From the NCBI GenBank assembly GCA_022846035.1, contig AP025580.1, forward strand, positions 930,001-994,000: DNA of 64,000 nt, read 5' to 3'. Shown piece after piece: positions 9,290 to 18,530 of this stretch. A program made the position numbers and the translations under genes. This stretch comes from Christensenellaceae bacterium. Its GTDB lineage: Bacteria > Bacillota > Clostridia > Christensenellales > Christensenellaceae. The number at the start of each line of letters is the position of its first letter. Position 1 is the stretch's first letter. The notes below the pieces were generated by a model, which did no database searches, was not told the origin of the DNA, and saw nothing but the letters and a program-made list of their open reading frames with translations.

Positions 9290-9715
9290 ATGTATAGTGA
9301 AAAAGTGTTGGATCATTTCCAGCATCCAAGGAATATGGGCGAGCTTGAGAATGCGAGCGGTGTCGGCACGGTCGGCAACGCAAAATGCGGGGATATTATG
9401 AGGATATTTCTGGACGTAGACGATCAGGGGATCATCCGTGACGTGAAGTTCAAAACGTTCGGCTGCGGCGCGGCTGTCGCTACAAGCAGTATGGCGACCG
9501 AAATGATCAAGGGCAAGACGGTCCAGGAGGCGCTCAAGGTAACGAACAGGGCCGTGATGGAAGCGCTCGATGGACTTCCGCCGGTAAAGGTGCATTGTTC
9601 CGTTTTGGCGGAAGAGGCCATACAGGCGGCGCTGTGGGATTATGCGGAAAAGAACGGGATCAAGATCGAGGGCCTGAAAAAACCAGATAATACGGAAGAA
9701 GAACACGGACATTAA
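9290..9715 (+). CDS. nifU: Fe-S cluster scaffold protein NifU/IscU
   Basis: A 141-residue scaffold on which Fe-S clusters are built with sulfur from the upstream desulfurase. The three ligand cysteines are C33 (GNAKCGD, with the conserved Asp two residues later), C59 (FGCGAA) and C103 (VHCSVLA). This is the single-domain IscU form; the NifU ferredoxin and C-terminal Nfu domains are absent. The C-terminus ends in an acidic, histidine-containing tail (EEEHGH). It is the last gene before a strong terminator at 9725. Confidence 0.95.
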   Translation: MYSEKVLDHFQHPRNMGELENASGVGTVGNAKCGDIMRIFLDVDDQGIIRDVKFKTFGCGAAVATSSMATEMIKGKTVQEALKVTNRAVMEALDGLPPVKVHCSVLAEEAIQAALWDYAEKNGIKIEGLKKPDNTEEEHGH

Positions 9716-9724
9716 CGATAAAAG

Positions 9725-9758
9725 AAAAGCCGGCCATGCATTGTATGGCCGGCTTTTT
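9725..9758 (+). terminator. Rho-independent terminator after nifU
   Basis: A 13-base stem AAAAGCCGGCCAT pairs with ATGGCCGGCTTTT around a 7-base loop and runs into a T tract. The A run on the left arm means it could also stop the convergent reverse gene ending at 9763. Confidence 0.88.
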
Positions 9759-9762
9759 TAAG

Positions 9763-11358
9763 TTATCTTTCCCACTTGTCGGAGAGGCTGTTGATCTGGT
9801 CGGTGAATTTGGCAAGGTTTTTGTTCGCGCCGCCGCGATTTTTATGAATGACGCTCATCAGGCGTTCGCCCGCCGCGACAAGGCGGTCAAATATGGTGTC
9901 CGGACGGGACGGCGTCCTGGCGCGCGCTTTTTCCTTGACGCCCTCTGTAAGGATACTGTTTTTCAAAAGATCGACCTGCGCGCCGGAATAGGGCGCAAAA
10001 GAATCAAGCGATAATTCGTCTTTCAGCCTGCCGGCAAAAAAATCGCACACTTCCGCCTGCCCGTGCGTAACAAATACGCGCTGCGGATGGGGCGAAAAAC
10101 TGCTGATCCAACGCATGAGCCCGCCGTTGTCCGCATGGGCGCTGATACCCTCGAGCGTGCGTATCTCCGCAAGTACGGTAACCTCTTCGCCGAAAAGCTT
10201 GACCTGGCGCGCGCCGTCTATGATCGCGCGGCCCAGAGTGCCCGCCGCCTGGTAACCGACGAAAAGGACGGTACACTCGCGCCGCCAGAGATTGTGCTTC
10301 AAATGATGCTTGATACGTCCGGCGTCGCACATGCCGCTCGCGGAAATGATCACTTTAGGCTGCTTATCGGCGTTGATCATCTTGGAATCTTCGCTGGTAA
10401 CCGAGGTTTTCAGTCCCGCGAACGCGATGGGATTGATATGATTATTAACCAGCTCCGCCGCCTCCTCGTCATAATATCCACGGCTGTTCTCGTTGAAAAT
10501 ATTGGTAGCCTCGATGGCGAGGGGACTGTCGACATAGACGGTAAAATTGCCGTGCCCTTGCACGAGCTTTTTTTCTTTGATAATACGCATAAAATAAAGA
10601 AGCTCCTGCGTACGCCCGACGGCAAAGGAGGGGATCACAAGGTTGCCGCCACGGTCGAAAGTCTTCTGGATGACGGCCGCGAGTTCCGACACATAATCGG
10701 GCTTGATACCGTGACTGCGGTCGCCGTAGGTGCTTTCCATAACGACATAATCCGCGTCCGTAAGATATTGCGGGTCACGGATAAGCGGCTGGTTCGTATT
10801 GCCAATATCGCCTGAAAAAACGAGTTTTCTGCGGATCCCGTTTTCCGTCATATCGATGGTAATGCTGGCGGAACCAAGCAGATGGCCCGCGTCGGTAAAA
10901 CGGACGGAAATCCCCTCAGAGATATTGATGTCGCTATCGTACCGGCAGGGAATAAAACGGGAAAGGACGCCGACGGCGTCGTCCATCTCATAAAGCGGCA
11001 CATATTCTTTGCGCCCCGCGCGTTTTCCTTTGCGGTTGCGCCATTCCGCCTCGAACATCTGGATATGCGCGCTGTCACGCAGCATGATACCGCATAAATC
11101 GGTGGTTGCGCCCGTCGCATAAACGTCGCCGCGAAAGCCGCCATGGTATAAAAGAGGCAGCAGGCCCGAATGGTCGATGTGCGCATGCGTCAAGAGCACG
11201 CAATCGATTTCTGTAGCGGAAAAAGATAGGTTTTGACTCTGGTATTCGTCCGGCCCCTGCTTCATGCCGCAGTCGATCAGTATATTTTTGCCGCATGCTT
11301 TCAGATAATAGCAACTGCCCGTTACCTCGTGCGCGGCGCCTAAAAAGCTAAGATTCAT
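9763..11358 (-). CDS. MBL-fold/beta-CASP RNA-processing family hydrolase
   Basis: A 531-residue metallo-beta-lactamase with beta-CASP and RMMBL domains, related to CPSF73/Ysh1-type ribonucleases. The metal site is visible as HAHIDHSG near residue 56, with SGDIGNTNQP and ESTYGDRSH further on and ISAHAD near the C-terminal third. After the RMMBL domain there is an extra tail of roughly 70 residues rich in Arg and Lys, which could bind nucleic acid. Bacterial members are annotated as exonucleases, but few substrates are proven. The gene is monocistronic, convergent with nifU and divergent from the YqeY gene. Confidence 0.88.
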   Translation of the reverse strand: MNLSFLGAAHEVTGSCYYLKACGKNILIDCGMKQGPDEYQSQNLSFSATEIDCVLLTHAHIDHSGLLPLLYHGGFRGDVYATGATTDLCGIMLRDSAHIQMFEAEWRNRKGKRAGRKEYVPLYEMDDAVGVLSRFIPCRYDSDINISEGISVRFTDAGHLLGSASITIDMTENGIRRKLVFSGDIGNTNQPLIRDPQYLTDADYVVMESTYGDRSHGIKPDYVSELAAVIQKTFDRGGNLVIPSFAVGRTQELLYFMRIIKEKKLVQGHGNFTVYVDSPLAIEATNIFNENSRGYYDEEAAELVNNHINPIAFAGLKTSVTSEDSKMINADKQPKVIISASGMCDAGRIKHHLKHNLWRRECTVLFVGYQAAGTLGRAIIDGARQVKLFGEEVTVLAEIRTLEGISAHADNGGLMRWISSFSPHPQRVFVTHGQAEVCDFFAGRLKDELSLDSFAPYSGAQVDLLKNSILTEGVKEKARARTPSRPDTIFDRLVAAGERLMSVIHKNRGGANKNLAKFTDQINSLSDKWER

Positions 11359-11506
11359 GAAGAGCCCCCCTTTTTATGATGTGCCTGTTTTTTATTGTAA
11401 GGGTATTCGCGCGTTTGTGCAAGCGCGTGAATACTGTAAAACACTCGGAAAACGTGGTATAATAAATGACATAATTTATTGGAACGATTGAAGAAAGGAT
11501 ACAGGG

Positions 11507-11956
11507 ATGAGTAAGATTGAGCAGGTACAGAAAGAAATGATCGCGGCCATGAAAGCGAAAGATACGGAGCGCAAGGAGACGCTGACGCTGCTTTTGTCGG
11601 CCATGAAAGCCAAGGCGAAAGATAAGCGTGAGGCGCTGAGCGAAGAGGAAGAAAACACGATTATTCTAAAAGAGGTCAAGCAGGCGGAAGAAAGCCTTGC
11701 GGGCGCCAAAAAGGCGCAGCGTCAGGACCTTATGGATATGAACGAGAAACGGATCGCCGTTTTAAAGGAGTTCGCGCCCGCCCAGATGGATGAGGCGGAG
11801 ATACGCAAAGTGATCGAAGAAGTTCTTAGCAAGCTGGGTATCGAAGAGCCAACGCCGCAGGACAAAGGCAAAATCATGAAAGAACTAATGCCGCTTGTCA
11901 AGGGAAAGGCGGACGGCGGACTGGTCAACAGGCTGGTTGGGGAAAAAATGAAGTAA
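11507..11956 (+). CDS. GatB/YqeY domain protein
   Basis: A 149-residue helical protein of the YqeY family, which resembles the tail domain of GatB that grips tRNA. The role in bacteria is not settled; an association with tRNA-dependent amidation or transamidation has been suggested. The family's typical central motif ELAPAQMDE-like segment appears as EFAPAQMDEAE, and GKIMKELMP near residue 125 is also diagnostic. It starts at ATG 11507 behind AGAAAGGATACAGGG. A TATAAT at 11458-11463 is a plausible -10. A terminator follows directly. Confidence 0.88.
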   Translation: MSKIEQVQKEMIAAMKAKDTERKETLTLLLSAMKAKAKDKREALSEEEENTIILKEVKQAEESLAGAKKAQRQDLMDMNEKRIAVLKEFAPAQMDEAEIRKVIEEVLSKLGIEEPTPQDKGKIMKELMPLVKGKADGGLVNRLVGEKMK

Positions 11957-11960
11957 TCAA

Positions 11961-11982
11961 AAAACGCGGGTAACCGCGTTTT
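11961..11982 (+). terminator. Terminator after YqeY gene
   Basis: Stem AAAACGCGG pairs with CCGCGTTTT around GTAA and is followed by TTAATTTG. The A-rich left arm makes it usable from the opposite direction too, where the reverse gene ending at 11981 stops. Confidence 0.75.
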
Positions 11983-12454
11983 AATTTGCCTGCGTTTTTT
12001 TCTCGCGTAGATGGCGGCCGATGAAAGTGGACAAAAATCCGATCACCGCCGAAACCATGGCGAAACCGATACCGGTATAGAGCACGCCCAGATATACGTG
12101 GGGCAGAATATTAAGCGACCTTATGACAATGCCGAAAGTAATCATGCAGGCCATGATGATGTAGCCCTTGACGTCGAAGAAAGCGAACGCGCATATTTTA
12201 TCCTTTTCAAACGCGTCGATCCGCCGCATGTGTTTTTTAAAGAGGCGGAAAAACACAAATTTGAAAAACAGGAAGAAAATCACCGCCGCGATAAGGATAC
12301 ACAGCCACGGCATGGTCCAGTTTTCGACCATGGACGGAATGCCGATGGACAGTACGGCGCTTGAAGCGATTCCCCACACGATCCCCGCCAGAAGCGGCAG
12401 GAATTTCTTGCGGATGCGCGGCGCATGGTCTAAACTAATTTCTTTTGCTGGCAT
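11981..12454 (-). CDS. Hypothetical four-helix membrane protein
   Basis: A 157-residue protein with four hydrophobic segments (about residues 20-40, 48-70, 97-115 and 122-145) and charged ends; the loop KKHMRRIDAFEKDK sits between helices 2 and 3. I do not recognise the family. It is a single gene, convergent with the YqeY gene, and its upstream region is shared with the Mn-riboswitch promoter of the P-type ATPase on the other strand. There is no evidence for function beyond membrane location. Confidence 0.65.
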   Translation of the reverse strand: MPAKEISLDHAPRIRKKFLPLLAGIVWGIASSAVLSIGIPSMVENWTMPWLCILIAAVIFFLFFKFVFFRLFKKHMRRIDAFEKDKICAFAFFDVKGYIIMACMITFGIVIRSLNILPHVYLGVLYTGIGFAMVSAVIGFLSTFIGRHLREKKTQAN

Positions 12455-12551
12455 GCAATCACGACCTTTTTGGATGAATAACTTTTATTATAGCACTGGT
12501 TTTACCAATAACCAACAGGCGGGAACAATAAACATGCGCCGTATTTTGCCG

Positions 12552-12580
12552 TTGACTTGCGGCGCGCCGTATGCTAGCAT
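12552..12580 (+). promoter_or_regulatory. Promoter of the Mn-riboswitch/ATPase transcript
   Basis: TTGACT (12552-12557) and TAGCAT (12575-12580) are spaced by exactly 17 bases, and the predicted start would fall just before the first riboswitch helix at 12594. Confidence 0.6.
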
Positions 12581-12593
12581 AAATACCATAATA

Positions 12594-12729
12594 AATACTT
12601 CGTGAGGGAGTAGTTGGCATACGGCATATCCGTATGCGGCAAGTCAACATACTGGCAAATGCCTGGCTTGCCTTGATTAACGAGACTCGCGTATTGCTTC
12701 GATGGGGGAGTATACGTGCGGTCTTTTTT
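12594..12729 (+). ncRNA. yybP-ykoY type Mn2+ riboswitch with intrinsic terminator
   Basis: The conserved aptamer parts are visible in order: GGGAGTAG at 12606-12613, AAGTCAACATACTGG at 12641-12655, and ACGAGAC at 12680-12686. Helix P1 can form between AATAC..CGTGAG (12594-12606) and CTCGCGTATT (12685-12694). The same 3' arm can instead pair as GAC..CGC..GTAT with ATACGTGCGGTC (12684-12722), followed by TTTTTTA, a classic terminator. Ligand binding stabilises P1 and would prevent termination, so Mn2+ should switch the P-type ATPase on. The class is known to sense Mn2+ and to control Mn exporters. A second hairpin, AAACCGGATA with TATCCGGTTT (12743-12778), follows without a clean T tract. Confidence 0.85.
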
Positions 12730-12865
12730 ATTTGAAACCGTGAAACCGGATACTGCTTTTGGGGCAATATCCGGTTTATTATGTTATGAGACATTCGGCC
12801 GCGCCTATGCGCGTTACATAGGCGCGCGCGGCCCATTTTGCTGGGAAAGAATGAGGTAAAGAGGT

Positions 12866-15520
12866 ATGCAGGCATTTTTAGAGACGGGCGAACAGACGGT
12901 AAAGAGGTTAAAGACGGATACCGAGCGGGGCCTGACGGCAGAAAAGGCAAAGGAGAGCGCGCGGCGAAACGGCGTGAATGAATTTACGCGGGAAAAACCG
13001 GATTCGCTTGGGAAACGTTTGAAAGACGCGGCGACGGAGCCGATGATCATCATGCTGATCGCGGCCGGACTGATCGCGCTTGCGGTCAATATCGCGCGCG
13101 GCGCAAGCGGTGGAGAGGCGGATTTTCTGGAATGTGTGGGGATCTTTGTCGCCATATCACTTTCGGTGGTGATCACGGTTATCATGGAAGGAAAAAGCGC
13201 AAAGGCGTTCGAGGCGCTAAGTAAGATCAACCAGGATATTCTCGTCAGGGTGGTGCGCGACGGCCAGGTACAGCTTATCCCGCAGAGAGAGATTGTCGTC
13301 GGAGATATTCTGCATCTGGAAACGGGCGACAAGCTGCCTGCCGACGGGCGGCTGCTTGTGAGCAAAGGATTATCGGCGGACGAAGCGTCCCTCACGGGGG
13401 AGAGCGTGCCCGCTGAAAAGAATGCGAATGCGGTCTTTACAGATGAAAAAACGCCTGTCGCAGAACGTACGAACATGCTCTATTCCGGCTGTTTTATCAC
13501 CGGCGGCAGCGGGACAATGGTCGTAACGGCAGTGGGGGACAGGACGGAATTTGGTAAAATTGCGCAGGAGCTTTCAGGCAGCGAAAAGGCGAGCACCCCC
13601 CTGCAGGAAAAGCTCAATAAACTGGGAAAACTGATTACCATGCTGGGCGCCATTGCCGCCGCGACCGTATTTGCCATACAGGTTGTCATCTTCCTTATGA
13701 ACGGCACGGCGTCTCTCGATACGGTTTCGAACGCGTTTATTACCAGCATCGTGCTTATCGTGGCGGCAGTGCCGGAAGGACTGCCGACCATTGTGGCGGT
13801 GTCGCTGGCCCTTAACATTATCAAAATGGCGGGGCAAAACGCCCTCGTCAAAAAGATGATTGCCTGCGAGACAGTAGGATGTATCAATATCATTTGTTCG
13901 GACAAGACAGGCACGCTGACGCAAAACAGGATGACAGTGCTCGCGGTGGGAACGCGCGGAGGAGTCGTAAAACCGGAAGAGCTCACGGACAGGGCGATGC
14001 TGCACAATTTCTGTATCAACGGCACGGCGGACCTCGGCTGCTGCGGGTCCGCGGATTTTATCGGTAATCCGACCGAATGCGCGCTTTTGGTTGCGGCGCA
14101 AAAGGCGGGGCAGGATTACCGGCAGATGCGTGCCATAGAAGAGGTCGCATGCGTATTCCCGTTTAGCTCCGAGACCAAAAACATGACCACGATCGTCCTG
14201 GAAGAAGGGCGGCATATCGCATATACAAAGGGCAGCCCTGAAAAAGTACTGGCCATGTGCGCTTTGGAAGACACGCAAAAGAGGCAAATCGAAGAAGATA
14301 TGCTTGCCTACCAGGAAAAAAGCTGCCGCGTGATCGCTTTCGCCCACAAGGAGCTTGCGGACATGGTGGACTACGAAAGCGGCAGGCAGGAGATCGAGAG
14401 CGGTATGGCCTACGACGGCTTTGCCGCCATCGCGGACCCGTTGCGCCCTGACGTGCCCGCGGCGGTTAAACGCTGCCGCAACGCGGGGATCGATCTTAAG
14501 ATACTGACAGGGGATAACCTTGTGACGGCGACGGCCATCGCCCATGAACTCGATCTTTTAGAGAGCGGACATACGGCGGTGGAAGCGCGCATACTCGATG
14601 GGCTGAGCGACGAAGAGCTGCTTCGGACGCTTCCCCAAATACGCGTGATTGCACGCAGTACGCCTGCTATCAAGATGCGCGTGGTAAAAGCCCTCAAGGC
14701 AAACGGGAATGTGGTCGCGGTAACGGGCGACGGCATTAACGACGCGCCTGCCCTGAAAAACGCGGACGTGGGGATTGCCATGGGCATATCGGGCACAGAG
14801 GTTTCCAAGGAAGCGAGTGATATTGTGCTGCTTGACGACTCGTTTTCCACGATCGTCAAGGCGGTGCAGTGGGGGCGGGGAATATACGAGAATTTCCAGA
14901 GGTTTATCCAGTTCCAGCTAACGGTCAACCTGTCGTCGGTGATCGTCGTGCTTTGCTCGATCCTGATGGGCTTTGTTTCGCCGTTCTCCGCGCTGCAGCT
15001 TTTGTGGATCAATATTATTATGGATGGGCCGCCGGCCTTAACGCTGGGCCTGGAGCCCATTCGCGAGGACCTGATGAAGCGCACGCCGATCGCGCGCGAT
15101 AAAAGTATTGTGACCAAGGGAATGCTCGGGCGAATCGCCTTTAACGGAATTTTTATTTCAACCGTATTTATGGCGCAGCATACGTGGAACTTTTTGGGCG
15201 CGGCGCCGCAGCAGACGGCGACAGTCCTGTTTACCCTGTTTGTGGTATTCCAGCTTTTCAATGCCTTTAACAGCCGCGAACTTTCGGATACCAGTATGTT
15301 CAAAAATATCGGCAATAATAAGCTTATGCTGCTGGTCTTTATGGTTACGTTTGCCTTGCAGGTGGTGATTACGCAATTCGGCGGCGCGCTTTTTGGCACA
15401 GTGCCGCTCCCACCTGGCCTGTGGCTGAGGATCGTTCTTTGCGCGCTTTCGGTCATTGCCGCGTCCGAACTTTTTAAGCTTGCAAAGCGCGCTTTTGTAA
15501 AAGCAAAACGCATTGATTAG
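12866..15520 (+). CDS. P-type cation ATPase (type II, PMR1/Ca2+-ATPase-like), probable Mn2+ exporter
   Basis: An 884-residue membrane pump. The actuator motif LTGESVP, the helix-4 ion motif VPEGLPTIV, the phosphorylated Asp346 in SDKTGTLTQ and the hinge TGDGINDAPAL are all intact. The helix-6 stretch NIIMDGPPALTLG keeps the Asn and Asp that bind Ca2+/Mn2+ in type II pumps. Together with the upstream yybP-ykoY riboswitch this points to Mn2+ (or Mn2+/Ca2+) efflux from the cytosol. Start 12866 follows AATGAGGTAAAGAGGT. A short gap leads to apgM, so read-through is possible. Ca2+ alone remains an alternative substrate. Confidence 0.9.
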   Translation: MQAFLETGEQTVKRLKTDTERGLTAEKAKESARRNGVNEFTREKPDSLGKRLKDAATEPMIIMLIAAGLIALAVNIARGASGGEADFLECVGIFVAISLSVVITVIMEGKSAKAFEALSKINQDILVRVVRDGQVQLIPQREIVVGDILHLETGDKLPADGRLLVSKGLSADEASLTGESVPAEKNANAVFTDEKTPVAERTNMLYSGCFITGGSGTMVVTAVGDRTEFGKIAQELSGSEKASTPLQEKLNKLGKLITMLGAIAAATVFAIQVVIFLMNGTASLDTVSNAFITSIVLIVAAVPEGLPTIVAVSLALNIIKMAGQNALVKKMIACETVGCINIICSDKTGTLTQNRMTVLAVGTRGGVVKPEELTDRAMLHNFCINGTADLGCCGSADFIGNPTECALLVAAQKAGQDYRQMRAIEEVACVFPFSSETKNMTTIVLEEGRHIAYTKGSPEKVLAMCALEDTQKRQIEEDMLAYQEKSCRVIAFAHKELADMVDYESGRQEIESGMAYDGFAAIADPLRPDVPAAVKRCRNAGIDLKILTGDNLVTATAIAHELDLLESGHTAVEARILDGLSDEELLRTLPQIRVIARSTPAIKMRVVKALKANGNVVAVTGDGINDAPALKNADVGIAMGISGTEVSKEASDIVLLDDSFSTIVKAVQWGRGIYENFQRFIQFQLTVNLSSVIVVLCSILMGFVSPFSALQLLWINIIMDGPPALTLGLEPIREDLMKRTPIARDKSIVTKGMLGRIAFNGIFISTVFMAQHTWNFLGAAPQQTATVLFTLFVVFQLFNAFNSRELSDTSMFKNIGNNKLMLLVFMVTFALQVVITQFGGALFGTVPLPPGLWLRIVLCALSVIAASELFKLAKRAFVKAKRID

Positions 15521-15580
15521 AAAGCGGGAATGACGTATAATAGGGATGTAAAAGGATTTTGCATAAGAGAGGATGAGGAC

Positions 15581-16726
15581 ATGAAAAAGATCACACTGGT
15601 ACTGGACGGCTCGGCAGACAGGCCGAATGCCGCGCTCGGTCATAAAACGCCGCTGGAATATGCCAGCACGCCCAATTTGGACGCGCTGTATAAAAAGTCT
15701 TTGAGCGGAACGTGCCTGACCATCCCGCAGGGGCTGGAGGTCGGCAGCGCGGTAGCGAATTTAAGCCTGCTGGGCTTTGACCCATATACCTACCGTGGAC
15801 GCTCGATCATCGAAGCGGCGGGACTTGGACTGCCCATGAATGAAAACGATTTATATATTCGCTGTAACCTGGTGACCTTTGAGGGCAACAGCTTTGAGGC
15901 AAGCCGTATCAAAAGCTACAGCGCATACGACATCGCGACGGATGTAGCGGAGCCGGTGATGAAAGAACTTGCGGCGGCGGTTTATGACGACGATTATAAG
16001 CTTGTATACTGCGGCTCGTTCCGCAATACGCTGATCGTGAAAAACGGAAAAGACCTGTACCCTTTAAATCTCGAGCCTGCGCATGACATTATCGGACAGG
16101 AGATTGCGCCGTTTATCAAAACGAGCGGCAAACAGGCAAAGTTTTTCAAGCTGATGAAAGCCTCGTACGATTTTCTGCAGGATAAAGGAATCGCTGCCAA
16201 CGGGCTGTGGTTTTGGGGAGATTCCATCATGCCGGAAATCAAGGGCGATACAAAAGGGCGCGTCGCGCTCAGCGAAACGCTGCTTATGGACGGTATCACG
16301 ACCATCGCGAATCTTCCGAATATCGGAACCAGACGCGAGGGACGCAGTTTTGATGATTTTCTCGCGGAGAAGCTGGAAAAAGCGCTGAAAGCGGTCCGTG
16401 AATATGACGACATTTATGTGCATATCCAGGAAACGGACGACCTTTCGCACGAGCTTGAGCCGGTGAAAAAAATGCAGGCGATCGAATCTATCGACCGTGT
16501 GTTTTTAAAGGACTTCCTTGCCGGAATCGAGGACGATTATACGCTTTCCGTCGCTTCCGACCACTTTACGTTTTCGGACACGGGCGCGCATGGCGGTGAG
16601 AGCGTACCTTTCCTGTTTTACGATTCCACAAACGAGCGGGAGCAGGATGGGCGTTTTACGGAACAGGACTGCCGCGATAAAAATTACCGGATCACGGCGG
16701 CGGAATTAAAAGCGATGCAAAAATAA
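15581..16726 (+). CDS. apgM: 2,3-bisphosphoglycerate-independent phosphoglycerate mutase, archaeal type
   Basis: A 381-residue metalloenzyme of the alkaline phosphatase superfamily, interconverting 3- and 2-phosphoglycerate in glycolysis. Signatures are the N-terminal LVLDGSADRP, the nucleophile region GLEVGSAVANLSLLG, the DDLSHE metal site and the C-terminal SDHFTFSDTGAHGG. It belongs to the ApgM subgroup and not the longer GpmI form. A related phosphotransferase (ThrH-like homoserine kinase) is a possible alternative in the same family. The ATG at 15581 has AGAGGATGAGG upstream; an earlier frame start at 15530 has none. Confidence 0.85.
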   Translation: MKKITLVLDGSADRPNAALGHKTPLEYASTPNLDALYKKSLSGTCLTIPQGLEVGSAVANLSLLGFDPYTYRGRSIIEAAGLGLPMNENDLYIRCNLVTFEGNSFEASRIKSYSAYDIATDVAEPVMKELAAAVYDDDYKLVYCGSFRNTLIVKNGKDLYPLNLEPAHDIIGQEIAPFIKTSGKQAKFFKLMKASYDFLQDKGIAANGLWFWGDSIMPEIKGDTKGRVALSETLLMDGITTIANLPNIGTRREGRSFDDFLAEKLEKALKAVREYDDIYVHIQETDDLSHELEPVKKMQAIESIDRVFLKDFLAGIEDDYTLSVASDHFTFSDTGAHGGESVPFLFYDSTNEREQDGRFTEQDCRDKNYRITAAELKAMQK

Positions 16727-16739
16727 TATAATATTTCGC

Positions 16740-16768
16740 TTGACATCAAAAAAAGCGTCTGTTATAAT
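16740..16768 (+). promoter_or_regulatory. Consensus promoter of the Trp T-box transcript
   Basis: TTGACA (16740-16745), a 17-base spacer and TATAAT (16763-16768): a perfect sigma-A type promoter, as expected for a gene limited by attenuation and not by initiation. Confidence 0.9.
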
Positions 16769-16774
16769 ACAAAA

Positions 16775-17050
16775 TCATAAATAAAGAAACCAACGATTCA
16801 GAGGAGTAGCCGGAAAAACCGCTTTTGAGAGAGCGATGGATGGTGTGATCATCGCAGCAGAGGATTTTCGGTGAATGGACTGATGAGGGCAGGGAGAAAG
16901 GCCATGGGCCGAGTAATACCTGACGGAATCCCACCGTTAGCGGGGACAGCAGTTGATAGACTGTTATGAGAGGGCGCTCACGCGTCAATTTAGGTGGCAC
17001 CGCAGAAGTGTTTTAAGCTTTTGTCCTAGAATAACTGGGATAAAAGCTTT
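16775..17050 (+). ncRNA. T-box leader with tryptophan (UGG) specifier
   Basis: The T-box core AGGTGGCACCGC lies at 16992-17003 and the terminator stem AAGCTTTTGTCC with GGGATAAAAGCTT (17015-17048) runs into nine Ts. In stem I the codon-like specifier is UGG at 16876-16878 within GTGAATGGAC, the usual position in the specifier loop. Uncharged tRNA-Trp should pair with UGG and with the T-box bulge, and so prevent termination. The downstream gene is a TrpB-type enzyme, agreeing with the specifier. The reverse-strand open frame across this leader is a chance frame. Confidence 0.93.
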
Positions 17051-17136
17051 TTTTTTATCCCTGAAACAGTAAGCCGCGTCCGCCGCATATACTGTGGACG
17101 GACGGCTCAATACAAATTTGAAGGGAGAACAAGACA

Positions 17137-18504
17137 ATGGTAAAAGTTCCGCACAGACTCTATTTAACAGAAGACGAGATGCCCAGGCAGTGGTACAATA
17201 TGCGCGCGGATATGAAAGAGCTGCCGGACCCGATAATCAATCCCGCGACAATGCAGCCGGCAACGGAAGAAGACCTCTATCCGGTATTCTGCACAAAGCT
17301 CGCGCACCAGGAAATGGACAATGAAACGCGGTATGTAGATATTCCGGAAGAAGTGCTGGAGATGTATAAGATATACCGTCCGTCTCCGCTCATCAGGGCG
17401 TATAACCTGGAAAAGGAGCTGGATACGCCCGCTAAGATTTATTATAAGTTCGAGGGAAACAATACGTCGGGCAGCCACAAGCTGAACTCGGCGATCGCCC
17501 AGGCGTATTACGCAAAGGAGCAGGGCCTTAAAGGGCTGACGACGGAAACGGGCGCGGGCCAGTGGGGCACGGCGCTGGCGGAAGCGTGCTCATACTTCGG
17601 ACTGCCGCTGACGGTATTCATGGTTAAGGTATCCTATCAGCAAAAGCCGTTCCGCAAGGCGGTCATGCAAACGTTCGATGCGGACGTGATCGCCAGCCCG
17701 AGCAGCACGACGCAGGTCGGCAGAAAGATTCTGGCAGAAAATCCGCAAACAGGCGGGAGCCTTGGATGCGCGATTTCCGAAGCGGTGGAAAAAGCGGTGG
17801 GATCGGAGGGTTACCGTTACGTGCTCGGTTCGGTATTAAACCAGGTATTGCTGCACCAGTCGATCATTGGCCTTGAGTCTAAGACCGCGATGGAAAAACT
17901 GGACGAATATCCGGACGTCGTCATCGGCTGCGCGGGCGGCGGCTCCAACCTTGGCGGCCTGATCGCGCCGTTCATGCAGGACAAGCTGCTGGGCAGGGCA
18001 AACCCGCGGATCATAGCGGTCGAGCCTGCATCCTGCCCGTCCTTTACGCGCGGGAAGTACGCGTACGATTTCTGCGATACGGGCAAGATCACGCCTATGG
18101 CCAAGATGTATACGCTCGGAAGCGGGTTCATGCCCTCGGCAAATCACGCGGGCGGACTGCGCTACCACGGGATGTCGCCCATCTTATCCAAGCTCTATCA
18201 TGACGGGTATATGGACGCGGTTGCCGTGGAACAGAGTAAGGTTTTTGAAGCGGCGGTATTGTTTGCCAAAAAAGAAACGATCCTGCCCGCGCCGGAATCT
18301 GCCCATGCGATCCGCGAGGCGATCGACGAAGCGCTGAGGTGCAAGGAGTCGGGCGAAGCAAAAACGATCCTCTTCGGGCTTACGGGTACAGGCTACTTTG
18401 ATATGACGGCATATGAAGCGTTCCATGACGGGAAGATGAGCGATTATATCCCCACGGACGAGGAGCTTGCGAAAGGGTTTGACAGCCTGCCGCAAATGCC
18501 GTGA
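17137..18504 (+). CDS. Tryptophan synthase beta-like protein, TrpB2 type
   Basis: A 455-residue PLP enzyme of the TrpB2 branch, which makes Trp from indole and serine (or O-phosphoserine in some members) and usually works without TrpA. The longer N-terminus (about 90 residues before the catalytic fold), the PLP-lysine segment NNTSGSHKLNSA, the catalytic Glu in TTETGAGQWG and the phosphate loop GCAGGGSNLGG identify it. It follows a Trp-specific T-box, so it is induced when Trp-tRNA runs low. No trpA, trpC, trpD or trpE is near. Downstream, a second, classical TrpB has its own promoter. Confidence 0.92.
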   Translation: MVKVPHRLYLTEDEMPRQWYNMRADMKELPDPIINPATMQPATEEDLYPVFCTKLAHQEMDNETRYVDIPEEVLEMYKIYRPSPLIRAYNLEKELDTPAKIYYKFEGNNTSGSHKLNSAIAQAYYAKEQGLKGLTTETGAGQWGTALAEACSYFGLPLTVFMVKVSYQQKPFRKAVMQTFDADVIASPSSTTQVGRKILAENPQTGGSLGCAISEAVEKAVGSEGYRYVLGSVLNQVLLHQSIIGLESKTAMEKLDEYPDVVIGCAGGGSNLGGLIAPFMQDKLLGRANPRIIAVEPASCPSFTRGKYAYDFCDTGKITPMAKMYTLGSGFMPSANHAGGLRYHGMSPILSKLYHDGYMDAVAVEQSKVFEAAVLFAKKETILPAPESAHAIREAIDEALRCKESGEAKTILFGLTGTGYFDMTAYEAFHDGKMSDYIPTDEELAKGFDSLPQMP

Positions 18505-18530
18505 TCCAAGAGATGACGGAACGCCGGATG

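Noticed and set aside
13574-14545. Long reverse open frame of about 323 codons inside the P-type ATPase gene
   Set aside because: It lies antisense to a fully intact pump with all motifs; composition is His/Arg-rich as expected of a shadow frame.
16746-17000. Reverse open frame across the leader before the first trpB
   Set aside because: The region is explained by a T-box RNA with promoter, specifier, T-box core and terminator.
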